Shown: positions 1-7,408 of the stretch, in pieces | Layout: the number at the start of each line of letters is the position of its first letter | How positions within the stretch are numbered: position 1 is the first letter of the stretch | Source: CAYPUT01 sp046541715 | Lineage (GTDB): Bacteria > Spirochaetota > Spirochaetia > DSM-27196 > PWMO01 | Assembly (NCBI GenBank): GCA_046541715.1 | Contig: JBKHCS010000004.1 | Location: forward strand, 1 to 64,000 | DNA: 64,000 nucleotides | Reading direction: 5' to 3' | Notes under the pieces: model-generated | Databases searched by the model: none | What the model was told of the DNA's origin: nothing | Seen by the model: only the letters and a program-made list of their open reading frames with translations | Position numbers and translations under genes: made by a program

Positions 1-60
1 CCCATCGCTGAGGCGCGAGGGAGAAACTACCAAGTAATGCCCTAGTAGGTCAAGCGAATT

Positions 61-642
61 CTAACCGTTTCTTAATGTTCGGAGGGCGATCCTGAGATAA
101 TCGAGAAAGGAGAGTACCGCCAGAGTCGCTCCGATGACAAAGAGCCAATAGACTACCGTGGAGGCGGCGTCCTCGAACCTCATGAGGCCGGGAAGCCGGC
201 GGGCCGTGAGGACAAAGAGTCCCCCGACACCCGCGAGAAAATAGAAGGAGGACTTTAGCTTGCCGCCCCTTCTCGCCGCGAGAGCTACTCCCTTGTGATA
301 CATCAGTAGCCGGAGGAACATGATGCCGAACTCCCGGTAGAATATTAGCATCAGCGTCCAGACCGGCATAACATTCGCCTGGGCGAAACAGATAAAGTAG
401 GTTAGCCGCGCGAGGACGTCGGCGAAAGGATCCAGGAGCTTTCCGATATCGGAGACCTGGTTCCGGGCCCGGGCAACCGCGCCGTCGGCGATGTCGCTGG
501 ATTCCATCACCAGAAAAAGTATCCAAACCAGAGCCGGAAAAACCAAAGAGTCGGAGCCGGTCCACTCGGGGAGGAAGAAGAATACGAAGAAGAAGGGGGC
601 AAGGAAGAGCCGGCTGGATGTCAAGGCGATGGCGAGGTGCAC
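61..642 (-). CDS. pgsA: CDP-diacylglycerol--glycerol-3-phosphate 3-phosphatidyltransferase (PgsA-like)
   Basis: An integral membrane enzyme of 193 residues that probably makes phosphatidylglycerol phosphate from CDP-diacylglycerol and glycerol 3-phosphate. The full CDP-alcohol phosphotransferase signature is visible: D50-x2-D53-G54-x2-A57-R58-x8-G67-x3-D71-x3-D75. Several hydrophobic helices surround it, and the length is typical of PgsA. The N-terminus (MHLAIALTSSRLFLAP) matches the family's usual LTxxR start, supporting the GTG at 642 although no Shine-Dalgarno precedes it; a promoter ends six bases upstream, so the mRNA is probably leaderless. It diverges from a second family member at 740. 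The alcohol substrate is inferred; another CDP-alcohol transferase is possible. Confidence 0.85.
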   Translation of the reverse strand: MHLAIALTSSRLFLAPFFFVFFFLPEWTGSDSLVFPALVWILFLVMESSDIADGAVARARNQVSDIGKLLDPFADVLARLTYFICFAQANVMPVWTLMLIFYREFGIMFLRLLMYHKGVALAARRGGKLKSSFYFLAGVGGLFVLTARRLPGLMRFEDAASTVVYWLFVIGATLAVLSFLDYLRIALRTLRNG

Positions 643-648
643 CTGTTA

Positions 649-677
649 ATGCTATGTGGGCATAGGCGGGGTGTCAA
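649..677 (-). promoter_or_regulatory. Promoter of pgsA, leaderless geometry
   Basis: Minus-strand TTGACA (672-677), 17-bp spacer, TAGCAT (649-654). Six bases separate the -10 from the GTG start at 642, so transcription should begin at or next to the start codon. Consensus -35, 4/6 match at the -10. Confidence 0.6.
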
Positions 678-702
678 GCAAGGCAACGGCACGAGGATGG
701 AC

Positions 703-732
703 ATGACGCGGGGCCACCCTACCGAGTATGCT
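703..732 (+). promoter_or_regulatory. Promoter of second CDP-alcohol transferase, leaderless geometry
   Basis: ATGACG (703-708), 18-bp spacer, TATGCT (727-732), then seven bases to the GTG at 740. The -35 is only 4/6, so this is weaker than the pgsA promoter it faces. Confidence 0.45.
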
Positions 733-739
733 ATAGGGA

Positions 740-1558
740 GTGGAAGACACGCAGTATCACACCTCTCCGGCGTCTCTCTCGCGGTCGATAGGCATCGTGA
801 CTCTGTCCGCCTTCGGGGTGAACAGCGCCTGCGTGCTGGTCTTCGGTCTGCTGGGGGACCTGGCCGCCGGGGAGGTGATCGGGGCCCTCGTCGGAACCGT
901 TTTCGTCCACGCGGTAATCGTTCTCGGTCTCTTCTACAAGCGGGACGACTTCCGGGCGACGGAAACGGGACACCACCTCGAACGGGTAAACTTTGCCAAT
1001 GTGCTGACCATCTTGCGGATAAGCGCCGTGCCTACCCTGCTCTTCTTCGTTGTCCACGGCCGCCGGCCGCTTTTCGCCTGGGCATCGATCGTACTTGCGG
1101 TAATCGTGTTCCTGACGGATCTCTTCGACGGGCTGATCTCCCGCCACGCCCATCAACGAACGGTTATCGGGGTCTACCTCGACAGCGCCGGGGACTATGC
1201 CATTCTGGTGGCCAGCGCGGTTGCCCTAAGAGTCTACGGACTGATTCCCCCGTGGTTTTTTCTCGTGGTGATGGGACGCCTCGGGCTTCAGGTTGCCTTC
1301 GTGATCCTCGAAGTGGCCATAATCGGCTCCGCCCGGCGAGGCACCAACCTGATCGGAAAGGCTTCGATCTTTGCCATGATGACGTCCTTTGCACTGGCGT
1401 TGGCTAACACGGCGTGGGACCTCCGGGCAATGGAGCAGGCCGGCCGCTACGCCGAGTACGTTACCGGAGCCGTTCTCGCGGTATCGGCGCTGGACAAGGT
1501 GCGGCTCTTCGTCACTCGCCTGATGGAGCACCGGCGGCACAGGTACCACCCGGATTAG
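740..1558 (+). CDS. CDP-alcohol phosphatidyltransferase family membrane protein
   Basis: A second member of the PgsA/CDP-alcohol family, 272 residues, with two or three extra N-terminal membrane segments (about residues 18-65) before the catalytic domain (about 85-260). The signature is D127-x2-D130-G131-x2-S134-R135-x8-G144-x3-D148-x3-D152; the usual Ala before Arg is Ser. It likely transfers a phosphatidyl group from a CDP-lipid to an alcohol, but the acceptor (glycerol phosphate, inositol, serine, choline) cannot be read from the sequence. The GTG at 740 is preceded by AGGGA with no spacing, which fits leaderless rather than Shine-Dalgarno initiation. Its stop codon overlaps the stop of the convergent gene at 1555. 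Confidence 0.8.
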   Translation: MEDTQYHTSPASLSRSIGIVTLSAFGVNSACVLVFGLLGDLAAGEVIGALVGTVFVHAVIVLGLFYKRDDFRATETGHHLERVNFANVLTILRISAVPTLLFFVVHGRRPLFAWASIVLAVIVFLTDLFDGLISRHAHQRTVIGVYLDSAGDYAILVASAVALRVYGLIPPWFFLVVMGRLGLQVAFVILEVAIIGSARRGTNLIGKASIFAMMTSFALALANTAWDLRAMEQAGRYAEYVTGAVLAVSALDKVRLFVTRLMEHRRHRYHPD

Positions 1559-1848
1559 CCGACAATCGCCGAGCGCACGTCCCGTTGAAGCATGGCATCG
1601 TCGTTCGCCCGAAAATAGGAGTAGAGCACCCGGTAGCCCCTCGACAAGTGGCCCTTGATCAGGCTCCGGACTCTCTCGTCTAGGTCGCTCTGGGAGTCGA
1701 ACACGAGTTGGCGCTCCTTACCCTGCCGGAGGCTACCGCCGGAAACGACGGTGACCGTGTAGGGAGAAAAGAGATGCCCCTGCCGATTGTGCATCGAAAA
1801 ATAGGTGAGCTCCCCGTTTGGCTTTTCCCGTACCAGAGTGACCATCAT
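1555..1848 (-). CDS. Small protein, possible WGR-like fold
   Basis: A 97-residue soluble protein with no firm family. The middle and end (a strand-rich stretch followed by FDSQSDLDERVRSLIKGHLS and then RGYR) resemble the layout of WGR domains, in which an F-x-S helix is followed by a K-x-x-x-GY motif, but the defining W-G-R residues are missing, so this is only a suggestion. It is the last gene of the minus-strand run that starts at the M32 carboxypeptidase, 19 bases after the preceding membrane protein, and its TAA overlaps the TAG of the convergent gene. Start is one of two consecutive ATGs (1848 or 1845). Confidence 0.6.
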   Translation of the reverse strand: MMVTLVREKPNGELTYFSMHNRQGHLFSPYTVTVVSGGSLRQGKERQLVFDSQSDLDERVRSLIKGHLSRGYRVLYSYFRANDDAMLQRDVRSAIVG

Positions 1849-1867
1849 CCGTCATTTTACCTATCGT

Positions 1868-2647
1868 CTAGAGCTGCCTATAAGATAACACCTCGTCGCC
1901 CTCCGGCCGCAGGATTACCGCATAGCGCTCCAGCAGGAAGGGCCGAAAGGTCACCGTCTCGACTCTCCGACGAGCTACCTCGTCGATAAACGGCACCGGA
2001 TCTCCTACGCCGGGAACCGCCCACTCGTCGACCGCCCGTCCCCCGTCGTCGAGGCCGCTCAAGGATAGGATTCGGTACCCCTTTACAAAACCTAAGAGAA
2101 ACAAGGGGTCGGGAAGCTCCACGATTTCGGCCTGAACGGTTACCAGGCTTCCCTCCAACTCGATGGGTCCCCATATCTCCTGCGATCCGGCATCCGCAGC
2201 GTCGACCTCGAGGGACACCGAGCCGGAAGAAACCGCAAGAACCCGTATGACCGCCGCCTCGCCGGCTTTCCGGAGAGGGTTCCAAGTTTGATGATAGAGG
2301 GGCACCGTCACGCCGGCCAGGAGCACCAGGGCGAACGCGAGAAAGAGGCCGAGACGACGGAGCCATAGAAGAAGAAAGGCGGCGACCAGAAGGCCTCCGT
2401 GATAGTAGAGGGCCGTCTCGGTAAAGACGCGCAACCGGAGCGGGACGAAGAACACCGCCACGAAGCAGAGTACTGCGGCCGCCCAGAGGTAGAGGGCAAA
2501 AACCATCCGGCGCCGGGGCCGGTTTCGGCGCCGACGAACCCCGAAGCCCGGAAGAGCGAAACCGCATCCGGCGGCAAATAGGATGACGCCCAGGGTACCC
2601 CAGGCGTATGGATGGCTTCCGAGAAAGCTAAGATAGGCGGTAAACAT
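1868..2647 (-). CDS. Membrane protein of unknown function
   Basis: A 259-residue protein whose first half has about four hydrophobic segments separated by an Arg-rich cytoplasmic loop (around residues 38-48). The second half is a soluble domain of about 130 residues with alternating strands and acidic patches. I do not recognise the family. The ATG at 2647 lies inside the 3' end of the carboxypeptidase gene (20-base overlap), indicating translational coupling; the frame is open further upstream, but that part is only the shadow of the carboxypeptidase. Topology suggests a C-terminal domain outside the membrane. Confidence 0.7.
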   Translation of the reverse strand: MFTAYLSFLGSHPYAWGTLGVILFAAGCGFALPGFGVRRRRNRPRRRMVFALYLWAAAVLCFVAVFFVPLRLRVFTETALYYHGGLLVAAFLLLWLRRLGLFLAFALVLLAGVTVPLYHQTWNPLRKAGEAAVIRVLAVSSGSVSLEVDAADAGSQEIWGPIELEGSLVTVQAEIVELPDPLFLLGFVKGYRILSLSGLDDGGRAVDEWAVPGVGDPVPFIDEVARRRVETVTFRPFLLERYAVILRPEGDEVLSYRQL

Positions 2648-4154
2648 CCCGGTACTTCGCCTCCAGGTAGCCAAGAAAGGCCCCGGGCCCGAGTCCGGCG
2701 CCGACGATGTCCGTGAGCAGCTCCGAAGGCAGCTTGGCGCTTCCGTGACGGTGAATATTGCTCCGGAGCCACCGGCGAATCGGCTGGAAGTCCCCGGCTT
2801 CGATGAGCCCCTCGAAAGTGGGAAGGTCCTCTCGAAGCGCCTCGGTAAACTGGGCGGCGTAGAGATTTCCCAGGGCGTAGGTTGGAAAGTAGCCGAAGCC
2901 CCCCATCGACCAGTGAATGTCCTGAAGCACGCCGTCGGCATCCCGCTCCGGCGCAATGCCCAAGAGCTCCCGGGACATCGCCTTCCAGGCGGCGGGGAGC
3001 TCAGATACCTCCAACCGCCGGCTGATCAACTCGATTTCGAGGCGAAACCGCAAGATGACGTGAAGGCCGTAGGTAACCTCGTCGGCCTCCACCCGGATTA
3101 GGCTGGGGGCTACCTTGTTGACGCCCCGAAAGAAGGCGTCCTGGTCGACGGAGTCCAACGCCCCCGGAAACAGCTCCTTGAGACGCGGGAAGTAGCGGCG
3201 CCAGAAGCCGCGGCTCCGGCCGACGACGTTCTCCCAGAAACGGGATTGGGACTCGTGAACACCGAGGGAGGTTCCCTCGGCGAGAAGTGAACCTCGGAGC
3301 GACTCTTCGAAGCCCATCTCGTAGAGAGCGTGCCCCGCCTCGTGGATAGTACCGAAGATGGCGGTCTGGAAAAGGTCCGGGTTGTACCGCGTGGTAATGC
3401 GAACGTCGTCGAAGCCGAGTGTCGTCGTAAAGGGATGGGTCGAGACATCCAAACGGCCCCGGGAGGAGTCGAACCCCAAGGCGGCGAGGATCTCGCGACT
3501 GAACTGCTCTTGGGCCCCGACGGAAAAATTACGGTGGAGAAAAGCGTCCTCTACCTGGGTCGCCCCCCGGATCCTATCGAGGAGGGCCGAGAGCCCCTCC
3601 TGAAGGCCGTCGAAGTTCCGCTGCACCTCCGAGGTCTTCATTCCCGGCTCGAACTCGTCGAGGAGCGGGTCGTAGGGGTGTTCCTCGTACCCAAGGAGGT
3701 CGGCCTTCTCCCGGACGAGCCGCAGGATCTCGGTAAGCGCCGGCTCGAAGGCGGAGAAATCGCTCGCCTGACGTGCCGCCTGCCAGACCGCCTGCCCCTT
3801 GCTCGTTTCTTGGGCAAGCGCTACGACGAGGCGCTCCGGGAGCTTGGTGGCGTGGATGTAGCGCCGGTATGCCTGCCGCAAGAAGGCACGGTCCGCCGGC
3901 GGGAGGGAGAGGTCGCCCCCGGGCTCTTCGTCGCCGCAGCCGAGGGCCGCGAATGCTTCGCCGTTTCTCGGGTCGACAACCCGCCGATGGATGAGCGCCT
4001 GGAGCAGGCTGATTTGCTCCGCCCGCTCGCCGATCGCCCGGGACGGCATGTAGGTCTCCTGATCCCATCCCAGAACGGCTGCCGTATGGGCAAGAAGACA
4101 GACTTCCCGATCGCTTTCTCGCAGCAGCCCGAGGGCCTCGGTCTCTTTCATCAT
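2628..4154 (-). CDS. Thermostable-type carboxypeptidase Taq (peptidase family M32)
   Basis: A 508-residue zinc metallocarboxypeptidase that removes C-terminal residues from peptides in the cytoplasm. The zinc motif HEAGH is at residues 271-275; the M32 markers DVRITTRY (250-257) and HESQSR (300-305) are intact. Length is normal for M32 enzymes. Two ATG codons in tandem (4154 and 4151) follow GAGGTGG. It heads a three-gene minus-strand run with the membrane protein and small protein downstream, and lies 27 bases after the nucleoside kinase gene, so it may also be read through from thrS. Confidence 0.95.
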   Translation of the reverse strand: MMKETEALGLLRESDREVCLLAHTAAVLGWDQETYMPSRAIGERAEQISLLQALIHRRVVDPRNGEAFAALGCGDEEPGGDLSLPPADRAFLRQAYRRYIHATKLPERLVVALAQETSKGQAVWQAARQASDFSAFEPALTEILRLVREKADLLGYEEHPYDPLLDEFEPGMKTSEVQRNFDGLQEGLSALLDRIRGATQVEDAFLHRNFSVGAQEQFSREILAALGFDSSRGRLDVSTHPFTTTLGFDDVRITTRYNPDLFQTAIFGTIHEAGHALYEMGFEESLRGSLLAEGTSLGVHESQSRFWENVVGRSRGFWRRYFPRLKELFPGALDSVDQDAFFRGVNKVAPSLIRVEADEVTYGLHVILRFRLEIELISRRLEVSELPAAWKAMSRELLGIAPERDADGVLQDIHWSMGGFGYFPTYALGNLYAAQFTEALREDLPTFEGLIEAGDFQPIRRWLRSNIHRHGSAKLPSELLTDIVGAGLGPGAFLGYLEAKYRDVYRLS

Positions 4155-4181
4155 CCACCTCGCTAGCAGACGTCGCGGCGT

Positions 4182-5522
4182 CTAATGGACGTCGTACCGG
4201 CTCCCGCCGATAAACTCCCGAAGAATCGAGTCCCTCGGGACCATCTCTTCGGCGTCGACGTCCGGGATTTCATTAAGGAGCTTGTCGACCCGGAGGGCCC
4301 TCTCGTAGGCATCCCGGCGCTCCGGGTCTTCGGCGAGCTGCGCGACAAAATTCGGAAACCGCTCCGCGAGCCGGGGCTTCAGAATCAACAGCTCGTAGGG
4401 CAAGAAGGTATTGATAATGCTCTCTGCAGTCCGAAGCCGGGAGACAATGTAGCGAAGCTCGCTCCGACGGACCAGGTACCAGTGCAGGAGGGTCTGCCGG
4501 GGATCGTAGCTTCTAAACTGCATGTCCCGAACCATCCGGCGCAAGAGGCGCACGTCGGTCCACCGGATAAATCGACGCTCATCATCCTTTACCTGCGCCA
4601 AGGTTTCCAGGTAGAGGCGGTACTTTCTCTCCTCCGGGACCGAAACCGTCAGCTCGTCGTAGAGGCCGTGGTGGCTATCGATCAGGACGATGTCCCTTTC
4701 GTCGATCCGGAGACTCCGGGCGTCGGGAATCCGGCGTCCGTGCTTGAAGTCGTACTTCGGCAGGGCCACCTCCTTCCCCGCGAGAAGCTCTTTAAGGTGT
4801 AAGGCGAACAGCCCCAGGTCTAGGGCCTGGGGTGTTTCGAAGTCGTAGTCCCCCCGGGGGTCCTGGGGATGGGATTCGAGGTCGAAGAAGTAGTCGTCGA
4901 CGCTTATGGGCACCAGGCGGCGGCCGGAGCCCTCGACGAGCTCGGCGATCTTTCGGGTCGTCGTTGTCTTCCCTGAGGAAGACGGGCCGGCGACGATGAC
5001 CACCCGGAGCTCTTCCAGCCGGTCTGCCAGGGAGACCGAAAGCGATTGAAGCTGATCCCGGTAGAAGGTTTCCGAGACGTCGATAAGCTCGCCGAGGCGC
5101 CCGGCCTCAACCCACCGGCGGATCCCGGCGGTGTCGTAGCAGTCGTGGTCGATCGCCCAGGCAAGGGTCCCCCAGAGTATCTTGTAGGGAATGTTGTCCT
5201 GGGAGTAGGTTGCGCTCTCTCTACCCTGCCGCTTCAGCGCATGCTCGTACCGGTAGACGATGTAAGCTTTCGCCGTCTGGGCATGCCCTTCCTCTATCAG
5301 CACTTTTTCGACGGCGTCCTGGACCTCTTCGACCGTCGGGTAAGATAAATCCCCCGGCTCCCGAATCTGCTCCAGGTATTCAACGACGCGATCCGCAATG
5401 TAGTCGGCCCGGTCCTTGTCCCTGCCGCCGACGGCGACGGCGGCACGAAAGATGGCAAAGGCTATCTTCTTCTTGTCGAACGGGACGACCCGGCCGTCCC
5501 GTTTGACGATGTGCTGGATCAT
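4182..5522 (-). CDS. ATP-cone domain fused to uridine kinase-like P-loop kinase
   Basis: A 446-residue fusion. Residues 3-95 form an ATP-cone, the nucleotide-sensing module known from ribonucleotide reductases and NrdR (start MIQHIVKRDGR, end near YRYEHAL). A uridine kinase/phosphoribulokinase-like P-loop domain follows, with GPSSSGKTTT at 179-188, the substrate-region motif VDDYF (208-212) and a DYDFETPQALD stretch. It probably phosphorylates a nucleoside under allosteric control by ATP or dATP; the substrate is not known. The start overlaps the thrS stop (ATGA, 5519-5522), so it is translated with ThrRS. Related uridine-kinase-like proteins in other phyla carry TGS/ThrRS-like N-terminal domains instead, which makes this coupling notable. 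Confidence 0.8.
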   Translation of the reverse strand: MIQHIVKRDGRVVPFDKKKIAFAIFRAAVAVGGRDKDRADYIADRVVEYLEQIREPGDLSYPTVEEVQDAVEKVLIEEGHAQTAKAYIVYRYEHALKRQGRESATYSQDNIPYKILWGTLAWAIDHDCYDTAGIRRWVEAGRLGELIDVSETFYRDQLQSLSVSLADRLEELRVVIVAGPSSSGKTTTTRKIAELVEGSGRRLVPISVDDYFFDLESHPQDPRGDYDFETPQALDLGLFALHLKELLAGKEVALPKYDFKHGRRIPDARSLRIDERDIVLIDSHHGLYDELTVSVPEERKYRLYLETLAQVKDDERRFIRWTDVRLLRRMVRDMQFRSYDPRQTLLHWYLVRRSELRYIVSRLRTAESIINTFLPYELLILKPRLAERFPNFVAQLAEDPERRDAYERALRVDKLLNEIPDVDAEEMVPRDSILREFIGGSRYDVH

Positions 5523-7294
5523 TGCACCCGGCTTTTCTCCGCGATTTCCGTCGCAAGACGCTGGGCAAACTCGGCGACGGAGATAGGCCCGCTCCGCTCG
5601 CCGGAGCGTCCCCGGACGGCGACCGAATGCCCCTCCTCTTCCTTCTCCCCGACGACGAGCATGTAGGGGATCTTCTGGGTCTGTCCCTGTCGGATCTTGG
5701 CGTTCATTCGTTCCTGGGAGAGGTCCGCGTCGACCCGGAAGCCGTCGGCCTTCAACTGAGCCGCGACCTTCTCCGCGTAATCGTTGAACGCCGGCGCCAC
5801 GGGAATTACCACCGCCTGTACCGGCGCCAACCAAAGGGGGAAGGCGCCGCCGTAGTGCTCGATAAGGACCCCGAAGAAACGCTCGAGGGAGCCTAAAAGC
5901 GCCCGGTGAACCATGTAGGGACGTTTCTCCACCCCGTCGTTGTCGACAAAGGTCATCCCGAACCGGTCCGGCATGTTAAAGTCGAACTGGATGGTCGTCA
6001 TCTGCCATTCCCGTCCCAGGGCGTCCCGGATCTTCAGATCGATCTTGGGGCCGTAGAAGGCGCCGCCGCCTTCGTCGAGCTCGTACTCGAGCCCTTTTTC
6101 TTCGAGGGATCGGCGGAGCGCTTCCTCGGCGACTCGCCACCGCTCCGGCTCCCCGACGCTCTTTTCCGGCTGGGTAGCCAGGTAGGGCTTGATGTCGGTA
6201 AAGCCGAAGTCGTGCCAGACCTCGAGGCTAAACCGGAGCACCTCGTCGATTTCATCTTGGATCTGCTCCGGCGTGCAAAAGATGTGCGCATCGTCCTGGG
6301 TGAATCCCCGGACCCGAAGAAGCCCGTGGAGTACGCCGCTCCGCTCGTACCGGTAAACTGTACCGAGCTCTCCCCACCGGAGGGGGAGATCTCGGTAGGA
6401 GCGCATCTGAGTCTGATAGATCATGATGTGGAACGGACAGTTCATCGGCTTGGCGTAGTAGTCGCTGTTGTCCATCTCCATCGGAGCGTACATGTTCTCT
6501 TTGTAGAACCCGAGGTGGCCGGAGGTCTCCCAGAGCCACGCCTTTCCGACGTGGGGCGTATGGAGAAGCTCGTAACCGTTGTCCAGGTGCTTCTTGCGCC
6601 AGTAGTCCTCCACCGCCAGACGAATCCGGGAGCCCTTGGGGTGCCAGTAGATCAGCCCGGGCCCGGCCTCTTCGTGGGTGGAAAAGAGGTCGAGCTCCCG
6701 GCCGAGGCGCCGGTGGTCTCGCTTCTCGATTTCCGCGAGATGGTCGAGGTGCTTCCGTAAATCCTTGGGCGTCTCCCAGGCGGTTCCGTAGATCCGTTGG
6801 AGCATCGGTCGCTTCTCGTCCCCCCTCCAGTAGGCCCCGGCCACAGTGAGCAGCTTAAAGGCCTTCGGGTGGAGCTGCTTCGTGGTCTCGACGTGGGGTC
6901 CCCGGCACAGGTCGGTAAAGGTGTCCTGGGTGTAGGTGGAGATAGTCTCGTCTTCCGGAAGATCGTCGATAAGCTCCTGTTTGTAGGGCTGGTCGGCGAA
7001 GAGCTTCTTCGCCGCCTCCCGGTCGAGCTCTTGCCGGACGAACTCATGGTCGCCGGCAGCAATGTCGCGCATGTTCTCTTCGATCTTCTCCAGGTCTTCC
7101 GGCGTCAAGCTCCGGGGAAGATCGAAGTCGTAGTAGAAGCCGTTCTCGATCGGGGGCCCGATGGCCAACTTGGCCTCGGGAAAGAGACGCAAAACCGCCT
7201 CGGCCATGACGTGAGCCGTCGAGTGGCGGACCCGGTAGAGTCGTTCTTCTTCGGTCAGCTCTTTGAAGGCGGCGGCCTTCTGCTCGGTGGACAT
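5519..7294 (-). CDS. thrS: Threonyl-tRNA synthetase lacking the TGS domain
   Basis: Charges tRNA-Thr. The 591-residue protein starts directly with the editing (second additional) domain, with His24/His28 and Cys130/His134 (CRGPH) as its metal/editing residues. The class II core follows: MNCPFH contributes the zinc Cys, motif 2 is YRYERSG...RGFTQDD, then the anticodon-binding domain. The N-terminal TGS domain is absent; a TGS-less ThrRS is also known in Borrelia. The ATG at 7294 has AAGGAG at good spacing. A promoter is seen upstream with a leader of about 16 nt, too short for a T-box, so regulation is not by classical antitermination. The next gene is coupled by ATGA. Confidence 0.96.
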   Translation of the reverse strand: MSTEQKAAAFKELTEEERLYRVRHSTAHVMAEAVLRLFPEAKLAIGPPIENGFYYDFDLPRSLTPEDLEKIEENMRDIAAGDHEFVRQELDREAAKKLFADQPYKQELIDDLPEDETISTYTQDTFTDLCRGPHVETTKQLHPKAFKLLTVAGAYWRGDEKRPMLQRIYGTAWETPKDLRKHLDHLAEIEKRDHRRLGRELDLFSTHEEAGPGLIYWHPKGSRIRLAVEDYWRKKHLDNGYELLHTPHVGKAWLWETSGHLGFYKENMYAPMEMDNSDYYAKPMNCPFHIMIYQTQMRSYRDLPLRWGELGTVYRYERSGVLHGLLRVRGFTQDDAHIFCTPEQIQDEIDEVLRFSLEVWHDFGFTDIKPYLATQPEKSVGEPERWRVAEEALRRSLEEKGLEYELDEGGGAFYGPKIDLKIRDALGREWQMTTIQFDFNMPDRFGMTFVDNDGVEKRPYMVHRALLGSLERFFGVLIEHYGGAFPLWLAPVQAVVIPVAPAFNDYAEKVAAQLKADGFRVDADLSQERMNAKIRQGQTQKIPYMLVVGEKEEEGHSVAVRGRSGERSGPISVAEFAQRLATEIAEKSRVQ

Positions 7295-7316
7295 GTACTG
7301 CTCCTTAGTGGATTTG

Positions 7317-7345
7317 ATGATCGAGGCTTTGACCCGCCCTGTCAA
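7317..7345 (-). promoter_or_regulatory. Promoter of thrS
   Basis: Minus-strand TTGACA (7340-7345), 17-bp spacer, GATCAT (7317-7322). Predicted start near 7310 leaves a short leader containing the AAGGAG site. This is a leadered promoter, unlike many others in the window. Confidence 0.5.
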
Positions 7346-7384
7346 CCGAAGGTAGCCACGGCCTCGCACGGAGGTCAAGGGAGG

Positions 7385-7408
7385 CCGGTGTCAGGGCCGG
7401 TGTCAGGG
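7385..7408. repeat. Perfect 12-bp tandem duplication over the glgX stop codon
   Basis: CCGGTGTCAGGG occurs twice head to tail (7385-7396 and 7397-7408). The second copy contains the glgX TGA stop (7403-7405 on the minus strand), so the stop codon sequence has been duplicated into the intergenic space. Confidence 0.9.

Noticed and set aside
1..60. A gene at the left edge of the window
   Set aside because: The 60 bases before the pgsA stop show no supported coding or RNA signal; too short to judge.
7295..7402. T-box riboswitch upstream of thrS
   Set aside because: The promoter leaves a leader of about 16 nt; no specifier stem or T-box sequence is present.
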